Part shown: one piece after another, positions 20,006 to 28,561 of the stretch
Layout: every line of letters begins with the position of its first letter
Numbering within the stretch: the stretch's first letter is position 1
Assembly (NCBI GenBank): GCA_945883725.1
Contig: CAMCXZ010000007.1
Location: 1 to 50,062 of the forward strand
Origin: Bifidobacterium breve
Lineage (GTDB): Bacteria > Actinomycetota > Actinomycetes > Nanopelagicales > Nanopelagicaceae
Length of the DNA stretch: 50,062 bases
Direction: 5' to 3'
Made by a program: the position numbers and the translations under genes
Notes under the pieces: generated by a model
Told to the model about the DNA's origin: nothing
The model's database searches: none
What the model saw: the letters and a program-made list of their open reading frames with translations, nothing else

Positions 20006-21565
20006 TTCTAAATTAGCAACTAAAGCTTTAAGTTGTGCCGCATTACTCTCGCGGCTAGGCATCTGGCAAACCAATACTGAAATTCCGGAAATCGGTTTGG
20101 CTAACTCGCTCTTTAAATCGGCTAATGATGAAATAGTTTTCGCACTTATGCCCAGACCTGCTGCTATTTTTTCTAGATCTAAACCATGTGGAGTTCCGAA
20201 AACGGTTTCAAATCCAGCAACATCTGCTTGTGGCAAAGTTGAGAAAATTCCACCACCATCATTATTAACTGCGATGATTCGCAGATTAGCTGAACTGGTT
20301 CCGACTAAGCCAGTTAAATCATGTAAGAAAGCTAAGTCACCAATAATTGCTGTTGCGCTCTGACGAGCAGTAGCTATTCCAAGGGCAGTTGAAATATTGC
20401 CATCGATACCAGCTAAGCCACGGTTAGCAAAAGTTTCGATTCCAGTGCGCGCGGTCGCAAAACTCTCTAAGTCGCGAATTGGTCTTGAGGACGCAATGAA
20501 GACTGCGCCAGTTAATTGGCTAGCCAACTCACGCGCCAACGCGCTTTCAGACCAATTAGAAATTTCAGAAACTAATTTTGCTGTGCGTTGACTCAATTTG
20601 CGCCACTGTTCGTGCCATTCAGGGTCAGCTGCGCGTGATTGAACTTTCGGAACTGCGATAAATCTTTGATCTGCAACGCGATAGGTATCTACAGTTGCCA
20701 TACGCGGATCAATCACAATCTGCGAGTTAGCCGATGCGATAAGTGCATTAATTGGGCGTGAAAGCGTGGTGCGCCCAATGATTACAACCGTTTCGGGAGC
20801 CAAGTTCTTTCGAATTGCGGGAGAAGCTAAGAAAAGAGCGGCATGTGAAATTGCTTCTGGAAAAGAAAGCGGATCTTCGGATATAACCGGCCACTCTAAG
20901 TCAGTGGCAATTTTGGAAACTTCAGCAACTGTTAGGCCGCCTCGATCGTGCCCAATAATTAACACACCTCTAGTGGTATTTACTTTCAAAGTGCCGGCTG
21001 ATTTGCCCGCCGGTTTAACTTTTGGGGCAATTTTTATTTCATTCAACCAATTACTGTCTTCGCCAGGAAGCAGTGGTTCTTCGAATTGTAAATTCAAATG
21101 CACTGGGCCTCGGTGTAGCGAATCAAGTGGCAGTTCAAGTGGGAATACTCCCCCAGAAATATCAGCGAAATAGCGCACAGCGTTACCAAAGATTCGAGCT
21201 TGCTCTGTTGTTTGATTAGCGCCGGTGCGTCGCAAATTTGCTGGGCGATCTGCTGTTAAAACTAACAATGGCACATTGCTGTGATGTGCCTCTAGTACTG
21301 CTGGGTGATAGTTCGCAACTGCCGTGCCACTTGTACAAACAATAGGTACTGGTCGAGCACTTGCTTTTGCTAAACCTAAAGCAAAATAGGCAGCCGATCT
21401 TTCATCAATTCGAATATGTAACTTTAGAAAACCTTTTTCAGCAGCTGCATACATGGCCAGTGATAGCGGCGCATTGCGTGATCCTGGTGAAATTACCGCA
21501 TCTGTGATGCCCGCTTCAATTAATTGGCGAACTATGACTCGAGCTAGCGATGTTGAAGTATTCAC
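19997..21565 (-). CDS. menD: SEPHCHC synthase (MenD)
   Basis: A 522-residue thiamine diphosphate enzyme that joins isochorismate and 2-oxoglutarate. The N-terminal part has SPGSRNAPLSLAM and CTSGTAVANYHPAVLEAHH, including the catalytic glutamate region; the ThDP/Mg site is GDLAFLHDLTGL with NNDGGGIFSTLPQ. The start is GTG, overlapping the menC TGA by 4 bases (GTGA). Part of the menB-menC-menD run. Confidence 0.94.
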   Translation of the reverse strand: MNTSTSLARVIVRQLIEAGITDAVISPGSRNAPLSLAMYAAAEKGFLKLHIRIDERSAAYFALGLAKASARPVPIVCTSGTAVANYHPAVLEAHHSNVPLLVLTADRPANLRRTGANQTTEQARIFGNAVRYFADISGGVFPLELPLDSLHRGPVHLNLQFEEPLLPGEDSNWLNEIKIAPKVKPAGKSAGTLKVNTTRGVLIIGHDRGGLTVAEVSKIATDLEWPVISEDPLSFPEAISHAALFLASPAIRKNLAPETVVIIGRTTLSRPINALIASANSQIVIDPRMATVDTYRVADQRFIAVPKVQSRAADPEWHEQWRKLSQRTAKLVSEISNWSESALARELASQLTGAVFIASSRPIRDLESFATARTGIETFANRGLAGIDGNISTALGIATARQSATAIIGDLAFLHDLTGLVGTSSANLRIIAVNNDGGGIFSTLPQADVAGFETVFGTPHGLDLEKIAAGLGISAKTISSLADLKSELAKPISGISVLVCQMPSRESNAAQLKALVANLESI

Positions 21566-22551
21566 CAGTGCCAGCCTCTCGCTTTAATTTCACTTTCGGT
21601 ACCGGCATAAAAGGCGCGTTTTGTGCGCTCTTTCCACCAAGTTAACCGTTCGACTGGAACAGCATACTTTGCTAACAAATCGGCGTCTGGTGAAGTCGAT
21701 CGGACTGCTAGTTCACCGTTTTCTAGTGGCAATGCTGCGATATCTGCGCTCAATAACTGGCCGGTCGCTAACCCACATGCGTAATCAAGTGTTGGCAATG
21801 AGGCGGCTAGTTGTAGCCCGTAACTAATTCCAACAGCGCTATCTAAGGCACTTGATACCACAATCGGTAATTTGTGGTGTGCGCCAATTTCACGAGCTCT
21901 GGTAATTCCGCCAAGTGGGGCAACTTTTAACATCAAGATATCAACAGCGCCTTGCAGATTAATGGCAAATGGATCTTTCGCTTTACGAATTACTTCATCG
22001 CCTGCGATCTTGATTTCAAATGCTAGTTTCTCTTTCAATTTACGAAGTTCTTCTAGCGTTGCACAAGGTTGTTCCACATATTCCAGTGGCCCGACTTCTT
22101 CATAGATTTCATATAGATTAATTAGAGCTTGATCAACGCTCCAAGCACCATTCACATCAAGCCTTAATTTGGCTTTCGGCATAAGCGCGCGAACTCGGGC
22201 AACGCGCACAATGTCTTCGCCTAAGTTTTCACCAACTTTAATTTTTACGGTGTCACAACCGACAAAAGATTGCAGCAGCTCTTCAATCTCTTGCGCGCTA
22301 TTTAAGGCTGGCAGAGTGGCATTGACTTTGATAAAGCCACGGTAAGCCATTGGGGCTGGGTTCGTTGCCGCATCAATTGCACTTAGTAGCCAAGTCGAAC
22401 TTTCGGCATCGTCGTACTCAAGAAATGGGGCGAATTCGCCCCAGCCAGCCGGGCCTTTCAAGAGGGCAACTTCGCGCACGGTGATGCCACGAAACTTACT
22501 TTTTAGCGGCAGCGCAACTACCTGCATGGAAGCAAGTAATTGATCAATCAT
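21562..22551 (-). CDS. menC: o-Succinylbenzoate synthase
   Basis: A 329-residue enolase-superfamily enzyme dehydrating SHCHC to o-succinylbenzoate. The catalytic lysine pair is in VKIKVG, the metal ligands in RLDVNGAW, YVEQPC and GDEVIRK, and the opposite lysine in LMLKVAPLGG. It sits 10 bases after menB and overlaps menD, consistent with one transcript. Confidence 0.93.
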   Translation of the reverse strand: MIDQLLASMQVVALPLKSKFRGITVREVALLKGPAGWGEFAPFLEYDDAESSTWLLSAIDAATNPAPMAYRGFIKVNATLPALNSAQEIEELLQSFVGCDTVKIKVGENLGEDIVRVARVRALMPKAKLRLDVNGAWSVDQALINLYEIYEEVGPLEYVEQPCATLEELRKLKEKLAFEIKIAGDEVIRKAKDPFAINLQGAVDILMLKVAPLGGITRAREIGAHHKLPIVVSSALDSAVGISYGLQLAASLPTLDYACGLATGQLLSADIAALPLENGELAVRSTSPDADLLAKYAVPVERLTWWKERTKRAFYAGTESEIKARGWHW

Positions 22552-22561
22552 TTTCTGCTAG

Positions 22562-23440
22562 TTACGGGCGCTTAGGGAATTTGCCAAAATCAGGAGCGCG
22601 CTTTTCTTTGTAAGCATCGCGACCTTCTTGGCCTTCTTGGGTCATATAGAACAACAAGGTGGCATCGCCGGCTAGTTGCTGCACGCCAGCTAAGCCATCG
22701 TCTGCTGCATTCATACTCGCCTTAAGCAATCGAAGTGCCATTGGCGAATTGCGTAACATTTCGCGACACCAAGAAACTGTCTCAGCTTCTAGCTCAGCAA
22801 CTGGAACAACGGTATTGACCAATCCCATCTGCAGCGCTTCTTGCGCATCATATTGGCGAGTTAAAAACCAAATTTCGCGAGCTTTCTTCTGACCAACATT
22901 TGCGGCCAATAATCCAGAACCATATCCACCATCGAAAGAACCAACCATTGGGCCGGTCTGACCAAAGAGGGCGTTATCAGCAGCGATTGTTAGATCACAG
23001 ACCACATGTAGAACATGACCACCACCGATTACCCAACCCGCAACCATGGCAACTACTGGTTTTGGAGTCCGGCGAATTTGTACTTGTAGATCTAAAACAT
23101 TTAGTCGACCAATGCCTTGCTTAGCAAGATCATCATCGCCAAGGTAGCCATCATCACCACGAACGCTAATATCTCCACCGGAACAAAATGCTTGAGTGCC
23201 TTCGCCAGTAAAAATAATTACGCCGACTTCAGAGTTATCGCGCGCTAAATCAAATGCGCTCTTTAGCTCGGCCAAAGTTTGTGGGCGAAATGCGTTATGA
23301 ACTTCTGGGCGATTAATCGTAATTTTTGCGATGCCATCGCCAACTACATACTTAATATCTTTGAAGTTCTCGCCGCCTGGAGCGGTTTTCCACTTCGGAA
23401 TCTCGCGACTTCCAAAATCTCGCTTAATTGGCTTGCTCAT
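22562..23440 (-). CDS. menB: 1,4-Dihydroxy-2-naphthoyl-CoA synthase
   Basis: A 292-residue crotonase-fold enzyme closing the second ring of the naphthoquinone. Family motifs are [35 protein letters not shown] and [18 protein letters not shown]. The ATG has a strong GGAGG a few bases upstream. It is the first gene of menBCD, divergent from menE; the two appear to share overlapping -10 elements. Confidence 0.95.
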   Translation of the reverse strand: MSKPIKRDFGSREIPKWKTAPGGENFKDIKYVVGDGIAKITINRPEVHNAFRPQTLAELKSAFDLARDNSEVGVIIFTGEGTQAFCSGGDISVRGDDGYLGDDDLAKQGIGRLNVLDLQVQIRRTPKPVVAMVAGWVIGGGHVLHVVCDLTIAADNALFGQTGPMVGSFDGGYGSGLLAANVGQKKAREIWFLTRQYDAQEALQMGLVNTVVPVAELEAETVSWCREMLRNSPMALRLLKASMNAADDGLAGVQQLAGDATLLFYMTQEGQEGRDAYKEKRAPDFGKFPKRP

Positions 23441-23477
23441 TTTTCCTCCAGGAAGTGAAAGCTTGGTCTAGGAGCGA

Positions 23478-23484
23478 TAGCCTA
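23478..23484. promoter_or_regulatory. Overlapping divergent -10 elements of menB and menE
   Basis: The seven bases TAGCCTA give TANNNT on both strands (TAGCCT plus, TAGGCT minus). The plus copy ends 9 bases before the menE ATG. The minus copy is placed to start a menB transcript with a leader of about 30 bases containing GGAGG. No clear -35 elements are seen. Confidence 0.4.
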
Positions 23485-23492
23485 CGGGCGAT

Positions 23493-24563
23493 ATGGATGC
23501 CAAGTCACAACGTTTAGTCAGCCCAATCGACGGGGCGTGGTCAACCACACAGATTATGGCCAGTCTTGCTAAGGCGTTGGTTGCCGATGGTCCAGCTCTT
23601 GGCTTTGGCGCAGTAACCAGTACTAAGGTTGAGGCAAAGACGGCTGTTCTGGTTACCTCGACCGGAAGCACTGGTGCCAACAAGGAGATCTCACTTAGCG
23701 CAGGCGCGCTGTTGGCTTCAGCGAAAGCTGCGAATAAGTATTTGAATGCGAACTTTGGCGAGACTTGGTCGCTTCTGCTGCCGCTTACACATATTGCTGC
23801 TGTCAATGTTTTGGTTCGCAGTTTAGAACTTGGAACTAATCCAGTTTATTTAGTTGATTACGTAGGTGACTACCCAAAAGTTGATTACACCGCCATTGTG
23901 CCAACGCAACTTTATAACGCACTTAATGGAGATGATCGTTTGCTAAGTCATCTGCAAGGCGCCAAGGCTGTTCTAGTTGGTGGCGCTGCTTTAACTTCTG
24001 AATTATACGAACAAGCAACTATCGCTGGAATTAAAGTTGTAACAACCTATGGAATGTCTGAAACATCAGGTGGTTGTGTCTATAACGGTGAGCCACTTGC
24101 AGGAGTTCAGGTTGCGATCACGCATTCTGGATTCATTAAAATTTCTGGACCCGTTCTAGCCATTAACTTAGATTTAGATGCACAAAATTATTTTGTAACT
24201 AGTGACCGTGGTGAATTAATTGATGGCCAGCTAAAAGTTCTTGGTCGTGGCGATGATGTAATTATTTCAGGTGGTGAAAATATTTCACTTTCCGAAATTG
24301 AAAGTGCTATTTCGCAGACATTCGTGAACTTTGAATTTGCCGCTTTCGCAGTATCTAGTGATAAATGGGGTCAAGAACTTCACGTAGCTGTAGTTAATGC
24401 ACCAGTTGAGTTTGCAGAACAAGTCGAGCGTCTCTTGGTAGAAAAATTTGGCAACGCTGCTAAACCTAAGCGTTTCCATCAATTAACTGCGCTACCTTTG
24501 ATTGGTATCGGAAAAGTAGATCGAGGCGCACTTGCGCAATTAGCGACGAAGTCGGAGCATTGA
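23493..24563 (+). CDS. menE: o-Succinylbenzoate-CoA ligase
   Basis: A 356-residue ANL-superfamily adenylating enzyme activating o-succinylbenzoate. The phosphate-binding loop is STGSTGANK, followed by VTTYGMSETSGG and the hinge motif GRGDDVIISGGENIS; the C-terminal lysine is in IGKVDRGAL. It is shorter than typical 450-500-residue MenE, as is usual for actinobacterial versions. No Shine-Dalgarno before the ATG; a -10-like hexamer lies 9 bases upstream. Its end overlaps the menA start region. Confidence 0.9.
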   Translation: MDAKSQRLVSPIDGAWSTTQIMASLAKALVADGPALGFGAVTSTKVEAKTAVLVTSTGSTGANKEISLSAGALLASAKAANKYLNANFGETWSLLLPLTHIAAVNVLVRSLELGTNPVYLVDYVGDYPKVDYTAIVPTQLYNALNGDDRLLSHLQGAKAVLVGGAALTSELYEQATIAGIKVVTTYGMSETSGGCVYNGEPLAGVQVAITHSGFIKISGPVLAINLDLDAQNYFVTSDRGELIDGQLKVLGRGDDVIISGGENISLSEIESAISQTFVNFEFAAFAVSSDKWGQELHVAVVNAPVEFAEQVERLLVEKFGNAAKPKRFHQLTALPLIGIGKVDRGALAQLATKSEH

Positions 24564-24565
24564 TT

Positions 24566-25414
24566 TTGAATAAATGGATTGCAGGAGCCCGTCCGCGCAC
24601 ACTCCCAGCGGCTATCGCCCCAGTATTGGTAGCAACGTCATTGGCGGAAAGTGAAGCGAATTTCGCGATGGCTGGCTTGGCCCTAGTTGTCAGCTTGTCC
24701 CTTCAAGTTGGCGTCAACTACGCCAATGATTATTCCGACGGCATCAAAGGCACCGACGATAATCGAGTCGGTCCAACTCGATTAGTTGCCTCAGGCTTAG
24801 CGAGTGCGAAATCAGTCAAGCAGGCAGCCTTCATCTCTTTTGCCGTCGCTGCCGCTGTTGGTTTGGTACTTGCGGTTTCGACTTCGCTCTGGTTAATCGC
24901 AGTTGGTGCGGCTGCAATTTTTGCAGCGTGGACCTATACCGGAAGTAAGCGACCATACGGATACCTAGGTTTGGGAGAAATTTCAGTATTTTTATTCTTC
25001 GGGCTCGTTGCCACAATGGGTTCGTACTACGTTCAGACTGAGGAAATTACTTGGCAGAGTTTTATTATTGCGATTCCGATGGGTTCTCTCGCCTGTGCAA
25101 TTCTGGCAATTAACAATCTCCGCGATCGCGCTCAAGATGAGTTAGTTGGCAAGCGCACCTTGGCAGTTCGCTTAGGTGATGCCCGCGCTCGTAAACTTTT
25201 CATCGCTCTTTTGTTGGTTGCTCACATGTCAGCCCTTATAGTACCTGGCCAAAATACCTTGATCACGCTGGCGCTTTTGCCGCAAACTTTTATTATTGCT
25301 AATCAAGTTCGAACTGGCGCAACTGGCCCAGCCTTAATTCCACTACTGGGCAAAACCGGTGAATTACAGATCATATTTGCCTTCCTTTTGTCGCTAGCGC
25401 TGGTTATGTATTAA
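24566..25414 (+). CDS. menA: 1,4-Dihydroxy-2-naphthoate polyprenyltransferase
   Basis: A 282-residue UbiA-family prenyltransferase with about eight transmembrane segments that attaches the polyprenyl tail to DHNA. The prenyl-diphosphate motif is NYANDYSDGIKGTDD, with the second region INNLRDRAQDE. N-terminal ARPRTLPAAIAPVL is typical. Two TTG codons compete: 24560 (overlapping the menE stop) and 24566. I prefer 24566 because GGAG at 24554-24557 is then 8 bases away, and because family members begin near the KWIAGARPRT segment. Confidence 0.92.
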   Translation: MNKWIAGARPRTLPAAIAPVLVATSLAESEANFAMAGLALVVSLSLQVGVNYANDYSDGIKGTDDNRVGPTRLVASGLASAKSVKQAAFISFAVAAAVGLVLAVSTSLWLIAVGAAAIFAAWTYTGSKRPYGYLGLGEISVFLFFGLVATMGSYYVQTEEITWQSFIIAIPMGSLACAILAINNLRDRAQDELVGKRTLAVRLGDARARKLFIALLLVAHMSALIVPGQNTLITLALLPQTFIIANQVRTGATGPALIPLLGKTGELQIIFAFLLSLALVMY

Positions 25415-25422
25415 GAAATCGG

Positions 25423-25428
25423 TAAACT
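25423..25428 (+). promoter_or_regulatory. Candidate leaderless -10 element
   Basis: TAAACT, then 6 bases, then the ATG at 25435. No ribosome site lies between, so a transcript starting at or near the ATG is likely. Confidence 0.4.
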
Positions 25429-25434
25429 AACCTC

Positions 25435-25692
25435 ATGGGCAGAGTTATATTTATTGTTTTAACTATCGGTATCCAGCTCTATGGATTAATCGATTGTGCG
25501 CAACGTGAGGATAGCGAAGTTCGTTCGCTTCCCCGTTGGGCCTGGATATTGATTATCATCTTAGGTCCGCTTGCAATTGGGGCTATTGCTTACTTAGTTG
25601 CCGGTCGACCTAAGCGTCCTGGTAAGGGTGGCAAAAAACCAAAGCGCACTATCGCGCCAGATGACGACCCAGACTTCTTGCGCGGAATTTAA
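25435..25692 (+). CDS. Small membrane protein with PLDc_N-type domain
   Basis: An 85-residue protein with two hydrophobic segments (about 4-20 and 36-54) and a basic tail rich in lysine, glycine and proline. The arrangement with an acidic-Arg loop and PRWAWILIIILGPLAIGAI in the second helix matches the phospholipase D nuclease N-terminal domain family (PF13396), which is membrane-anchoring and has no catalytic residues by itself. Such small proteins often sit near men or cytochrome genes in actinobacteria; function unknown. It lies 20 bases after menA and converges on the aminotransferase with a 4-base overlap. Confidence 0.75.
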   Translation: MGRVIFIVLTIGIQLYGLIDCAQREDSEVRSLPRWAWILIIILGPLAIGAIAYLVAGRPKRPGKGGKKPKRTIAPDDDPDFLRGI

Positions 25693-27029
25693 AGCGAGGC
25701 AAAAGCCTCATCTAAAACGCTCATCGCATCAAGTAATAGTTCATCTGAAATAACAATTGGTGGCAAGAAACGAATTACATTTGAATAAGTGCCGGCTGAA
25801 AGTAGCAAGACACCTTTCTTGGCGCAGTAATTAATTACCTTTGTCATCGCATCTGAATTTGGCTCAAGTGACCCAGGCTGAACTAATTCGATCGCCATCA
25901 TTGCGCCACGACCACGGATCTCGGCAATAACTGGATACTTTGAAGCGAGTTCGCACAATGAATGACCCATAATTTTGCCAACTTCACGGGCTCGCTCAAT
26001 TAGGCCATCTTCTTCAATTGTTTCAAAGACACCTAGTGAAGCTGCGCAGGCAACCGGGTTCCCACCGAACGTTCCACCGAGGCCACTTACATGAATAGCA
26101 TCCATAATTTCTGCGCGACCCGTGACAGCCGCAAGTGGCAAGCCGCCAGCAATGCCTTTTGCGGTGATGATCATGTCTGGAACTACATTCTCATTTTCAA
26201 CTGCAAACATATTTCCAGTACGGGCGAAACCAGTTTGAACTTCATCGGCAATAAAGATGATGCCGTTTTCAGCACAGTACTTCGATAGTCCAGGCAGGAA
26301 CCCCTTCGGTGGAACAATGAAACCACCTTCGCCTTGGATAGGTTCGATCATGATTGCCGCTACATTCTTAGCGCCAATTTCTTTTTCGATCTTATGTGCA
26401 ACCTCTTCTAGCGCATCTTTGGTAATCGTGGCCTTATCGCCTAGCCAGCGAAGTTCGTATGGCATCGGCATACGATAAATTTCATTTGCAAATGGGCCAA
26501 AACCATCTTTGTAAGGCATGTTCTTCGCAGTTAGCGCCATCGTTAAATTAGTGCGACCGTGATAAGCGTGTTCAAAAACAACAATTGCTTGACGCTTTGT
26601 TGCGTGACGCGCAATCTTTACCGCGTTCTCAACTGCTTCTGCACCTGAGTTGACTAATACCGATTTCTTTTTATGAGTGCCGGGAGTATGTGCATTTAAT
26701 TTTGCACAAACATCTATATAACCCTGATAGGGAGCAACGGTAAAACAAGTATGAGAAAAGTCTTGAACTTGTTCAATCACGCGGTCAACTATGCGCTGTG
26801 AACTGTTGCCCACATTGTTAACACCGATACCTGCAGCCATATCAATAATCTGATTGCCATCAAGATCAACCAGAATTGCACCGCCGGCACGTGCGATTAC
26901 TGCGGGGAATGCCATTCCCAATCCACCTGAAACTTCTTCGCTACGTCGCTGAATCTCCGCCTTAGATTTTGGTCCAGGAATCTCTGTAACCAAGAGGCGT
27001 TGCTGAGGAACTGAAGTAAGTACGGTCAT
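25689..27029 (-). CDS. gabT: 4-Aminobutyrate aminotransferase-like enzyme (GabT)
   Basis: A 446-residue class III PLP aminotransferase. The cofactor lysine is K291 in ITAKGIAGGLPLAAVTGR, preceded by ADEVQTGFARTG; the phosphate-binding region is VNSGAEAVENAVK. The architecture and N-terminal LLVTEIPGPKS segment match actinobacterial GabT, which converts 4-aminobutyrate plus 2-oxoglutarate to succinate semialdehyde and glutamate. A 5-aminovalerate or related omega-amino acid substrate cannot be excluded, and no succinate-semialdehyde dehydrogenase is adjacent. Divergent from a decarboxylase gene that could feed amine breakdown. Confidence 0.87.
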   Translation of the reverse strand: MTVLTSVPQQRLLVTEIPGPKSKAEIQRRSEEVSGGLGMAFPAVIARAGGAILVDLDGNQIIDMAAGIGVNNVGNSSQRIVDRVIEQVQDFSHTCFTVAPYQGYIDVCAKLNAHTPGTHKKKSVLVNSGAEAVENAVKIARHATKRQAIVVFEHAYHGRTNLTMALTAKNMPYKDGFGPFANEIYRMPMPYELRWLGDKATITKDALEEVAHKIEKEIGAKNVAAIMIEPIQGEGGFIVPPKGFLPGLSKYCAENGIIFIADEVQTGFARTGNMFAVENENVVPDMIITAKGIAGGLPLAAVTGRAEIMDAIHVSGLGGTFGGNPVACAASLGVFETIEEDGLIERAREVGKIMGHSLCELASKYPVIAEIRGRGAMMAIELVQPGSLEPNSDAMTKVINYCAKKGVLLLSAGTYSNVIRFLPPIVISDELLLDAMSVLDEAFASL

Positions 27030-27035
27030 GAGTAA

Positions 27036-27041
27036 AGTCTA
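27036..27041 (-). promoter_or_regulatory. Candidate leaderless -10 element of gabT
   Basis: The minus strand reads TAGACT, then 6 bases, then the gabT ATG. No Shine-Dalgarno is visible. Confidence 0.4.
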
Positions 27042-27073
27042 AGCCCATATTTCCGATCGGAGCGCCTTGAAGT

Positions 27074-27079
27074 TAGGCT
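27074..27079 (+). promoter_or_regulatory. Candidate leaderless -10 element of the decarboxylase gene
   Basis: TAGGCT, then 7 bases, then the ATG at 27087. No Shine-Dalgarno is visible. The hexamer matches the consensus weakly. Confidence 0.3.
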
Positions 27080-27086
27080 TGCGGCT

Positions 27087-28532
27087 ATGACCTACCTCAA
27101 TGCGCTGCGCGAAGATGCTCCGCTCTTAGATGCCTATCTTCGTTACTTCGAAGTAACACGAACTCCGTTCACGATCCCAGGTCACAAGCAGCGTGCGAGC
27201 AAACTCGATTTAGGTTTAGGCGCAGTAGTTGATGGCGATACACCTCTCTATGGTGGCTTAGATGAAATTAAGTTAACAAACCAAACCTTAAAAAGCGCTG
27301 AATCGCTAGCCGCAAAATTATGGGGTGGCGACTACGCGCGCTTCTCAACTGGCGGTTCAACTCACGTTAACCAAGCTGTCATCTTGGCCTTAGGTAAACC
27401 TGGCGACAAGATTGCCGTAGCGCGCACTGCGCATCGATCGGTGTTAAGTGCTTTGGTGTTAGCGGGGCTCGAACCAATTTGGTTAGCGCCAGATATTGAT
27501 GCTGCAACTGGTGTGCCAACCGGAATTCCGGTTTCTGAACTTGAGCGAGTGCTTGTACAGAAGCCAATTGCGCTGCTGCTGACAGAACCTGGTTATCTAG
27601 GAACCATCTCGCAGTTACCTGAGTTAATTAGCAAAGCCCATGAAAATAAAATCCCAGTAGTAATCGATGCTGCTTGGGGCGCTCACTTTGGTTTCCATAG
27701 TGGCTTACCAAAACATGTACTACAGCTTGGCGCAGATGCTTTAGTCACTAGCACCCATAAAGCGTTACCTGGGTTCAGTGCCTCAGCGCTCTTAGTTGCT
27801 CGTGGTGAATTCCTGAATTTAGATCGTTTAGAACAAAGTTTTGAAACAACTCACACAACCTCACCTGCTGGCGCACCGCTTGCTTCCATTGATGGTTGTC
27901 GCGCACTTCTGCAAAATCGTGGCGAAGAGCTATTAGGACAATTAATTGACAGCGTCACGAAGTTTAAGGCAGATATTTCAGCTAACTTCGACCGACCAAT
28001 CTTCTTATCCCCGAGTGACTTTGCTGACGGTCGCTTTGATCCAGTAAAGATTGTGCTCAGAGCTAATCAATTAGGAACTTCTGGTGTGGACATTGAAAAT
28101 GAGTTACTAAAAGCAAATATCCGAGTCGAAATGGCCGATCGTGACACTGTGGTTTTCTTGGCTACCTTGGCCGATGATGCGGAAAGTTTTGCTGAGTTGA
28201 GTAATTCGCTACTCCCAATTCTGCAAAAACTAGTTAGCGCACCTCGCGAGTCAGTGACAGCTCTAAGCTGGTCGGTAGTTCCGCAAATTGGTCTGTCAAT
28301 GCGTGATGCCTACTTTGCAGATACCGAAATGGTTTCTGCCCAAAGCGCCGAAGGTCGTATCTCGGCAGATTTAATTGCGCCTTATCCGCCAGGTGTCGCA
28401 GTTGTTGCACCCGGTGAAGTATTAACTAAAGAGATTTTAACTGGCTTAGCAGCGAACAAATCAGCTGGAGTGCGAATTGCTTATGCGACCGACCCAACGT
28501 TGCAGAGTTATCGAGTGGTTAAATCAAGTTAA
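27087..28532 (+). CDS. Orn/Lys/Arg-type PLP decarboxylase
   Basis: A 481-residue fold-type I decarboxylase, the length of the compact SpeA/YaaO group. Visible are TIPGHKQ near residue 29, the STGGSTHVNQA segment, DAAWGAHFGFH at 194-204 and the PLP lysine K225 in STHKALPGFSASALL. A C-terminal decarboxylase domain follows after residue 400 (PYPPGVAVVAPGE). It probably decarboxylates arginine, lysine or ornithine to a polyamine precursor; the substrate is not readable. The divergent gabT and a distant spermidine/diamine-type GNAT gene hint at polyamine metabolism. Confidence 0.85.
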   Translation: MTYLNALREDAPLLDAYLRYFEVTRTPFTIPGHKQRASKLDLGLGAVVDGDTPLYGGLDEIKLTNQTLKSAESLAAKLWGGDYARFSTGGSTHVNQAVILALGKPGDKIAVARTAHRSVLSALVLAGLEPIWLAPDIDAATGVPTGIPVSELERVLVQKPIALLLTEPGYLGTISQLPELISKAHENKIPVVIDAAWGAHFGFHSGLPKHVLQLGADALVTSTHKALPGFSASALLVARGEFLNLDRLEQSFETTHTTSPAGAPLASIDGCRALLQNRGEELLGQLIDSVTKFKADISANFDRPIFLSPSDFADGRFDPVKIVLRANQLGTSGVDIENELLKANIRVEMADRDTVVFLATLADDAESFAELSNSLLPILQKLVSAPRESVTALSWSVVPQIGLSMRDAYFADTEMVSAQSAEGRISADLIAPYPPGVAVVAPGEVLTKEILTGLAANKSAGVRIAYATDPTLQSYRVVKSS

Positions 28533-28548
28533 TCGCACTTTCCAATGG

Positions 28549-28554
28549 TAAATT
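28549..28554 (+). promoter_or_regulatory. Candidate leaderless -10 element of the P450 gene
   Basis: TAAATT, then 7 bases, then the ATG at 28562, only 30 bases after the decarboxylase stop. No Shine-Dalgarno is visible. Confidence 0.4.
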
Positions 28555-28561
28555 TATTTAG

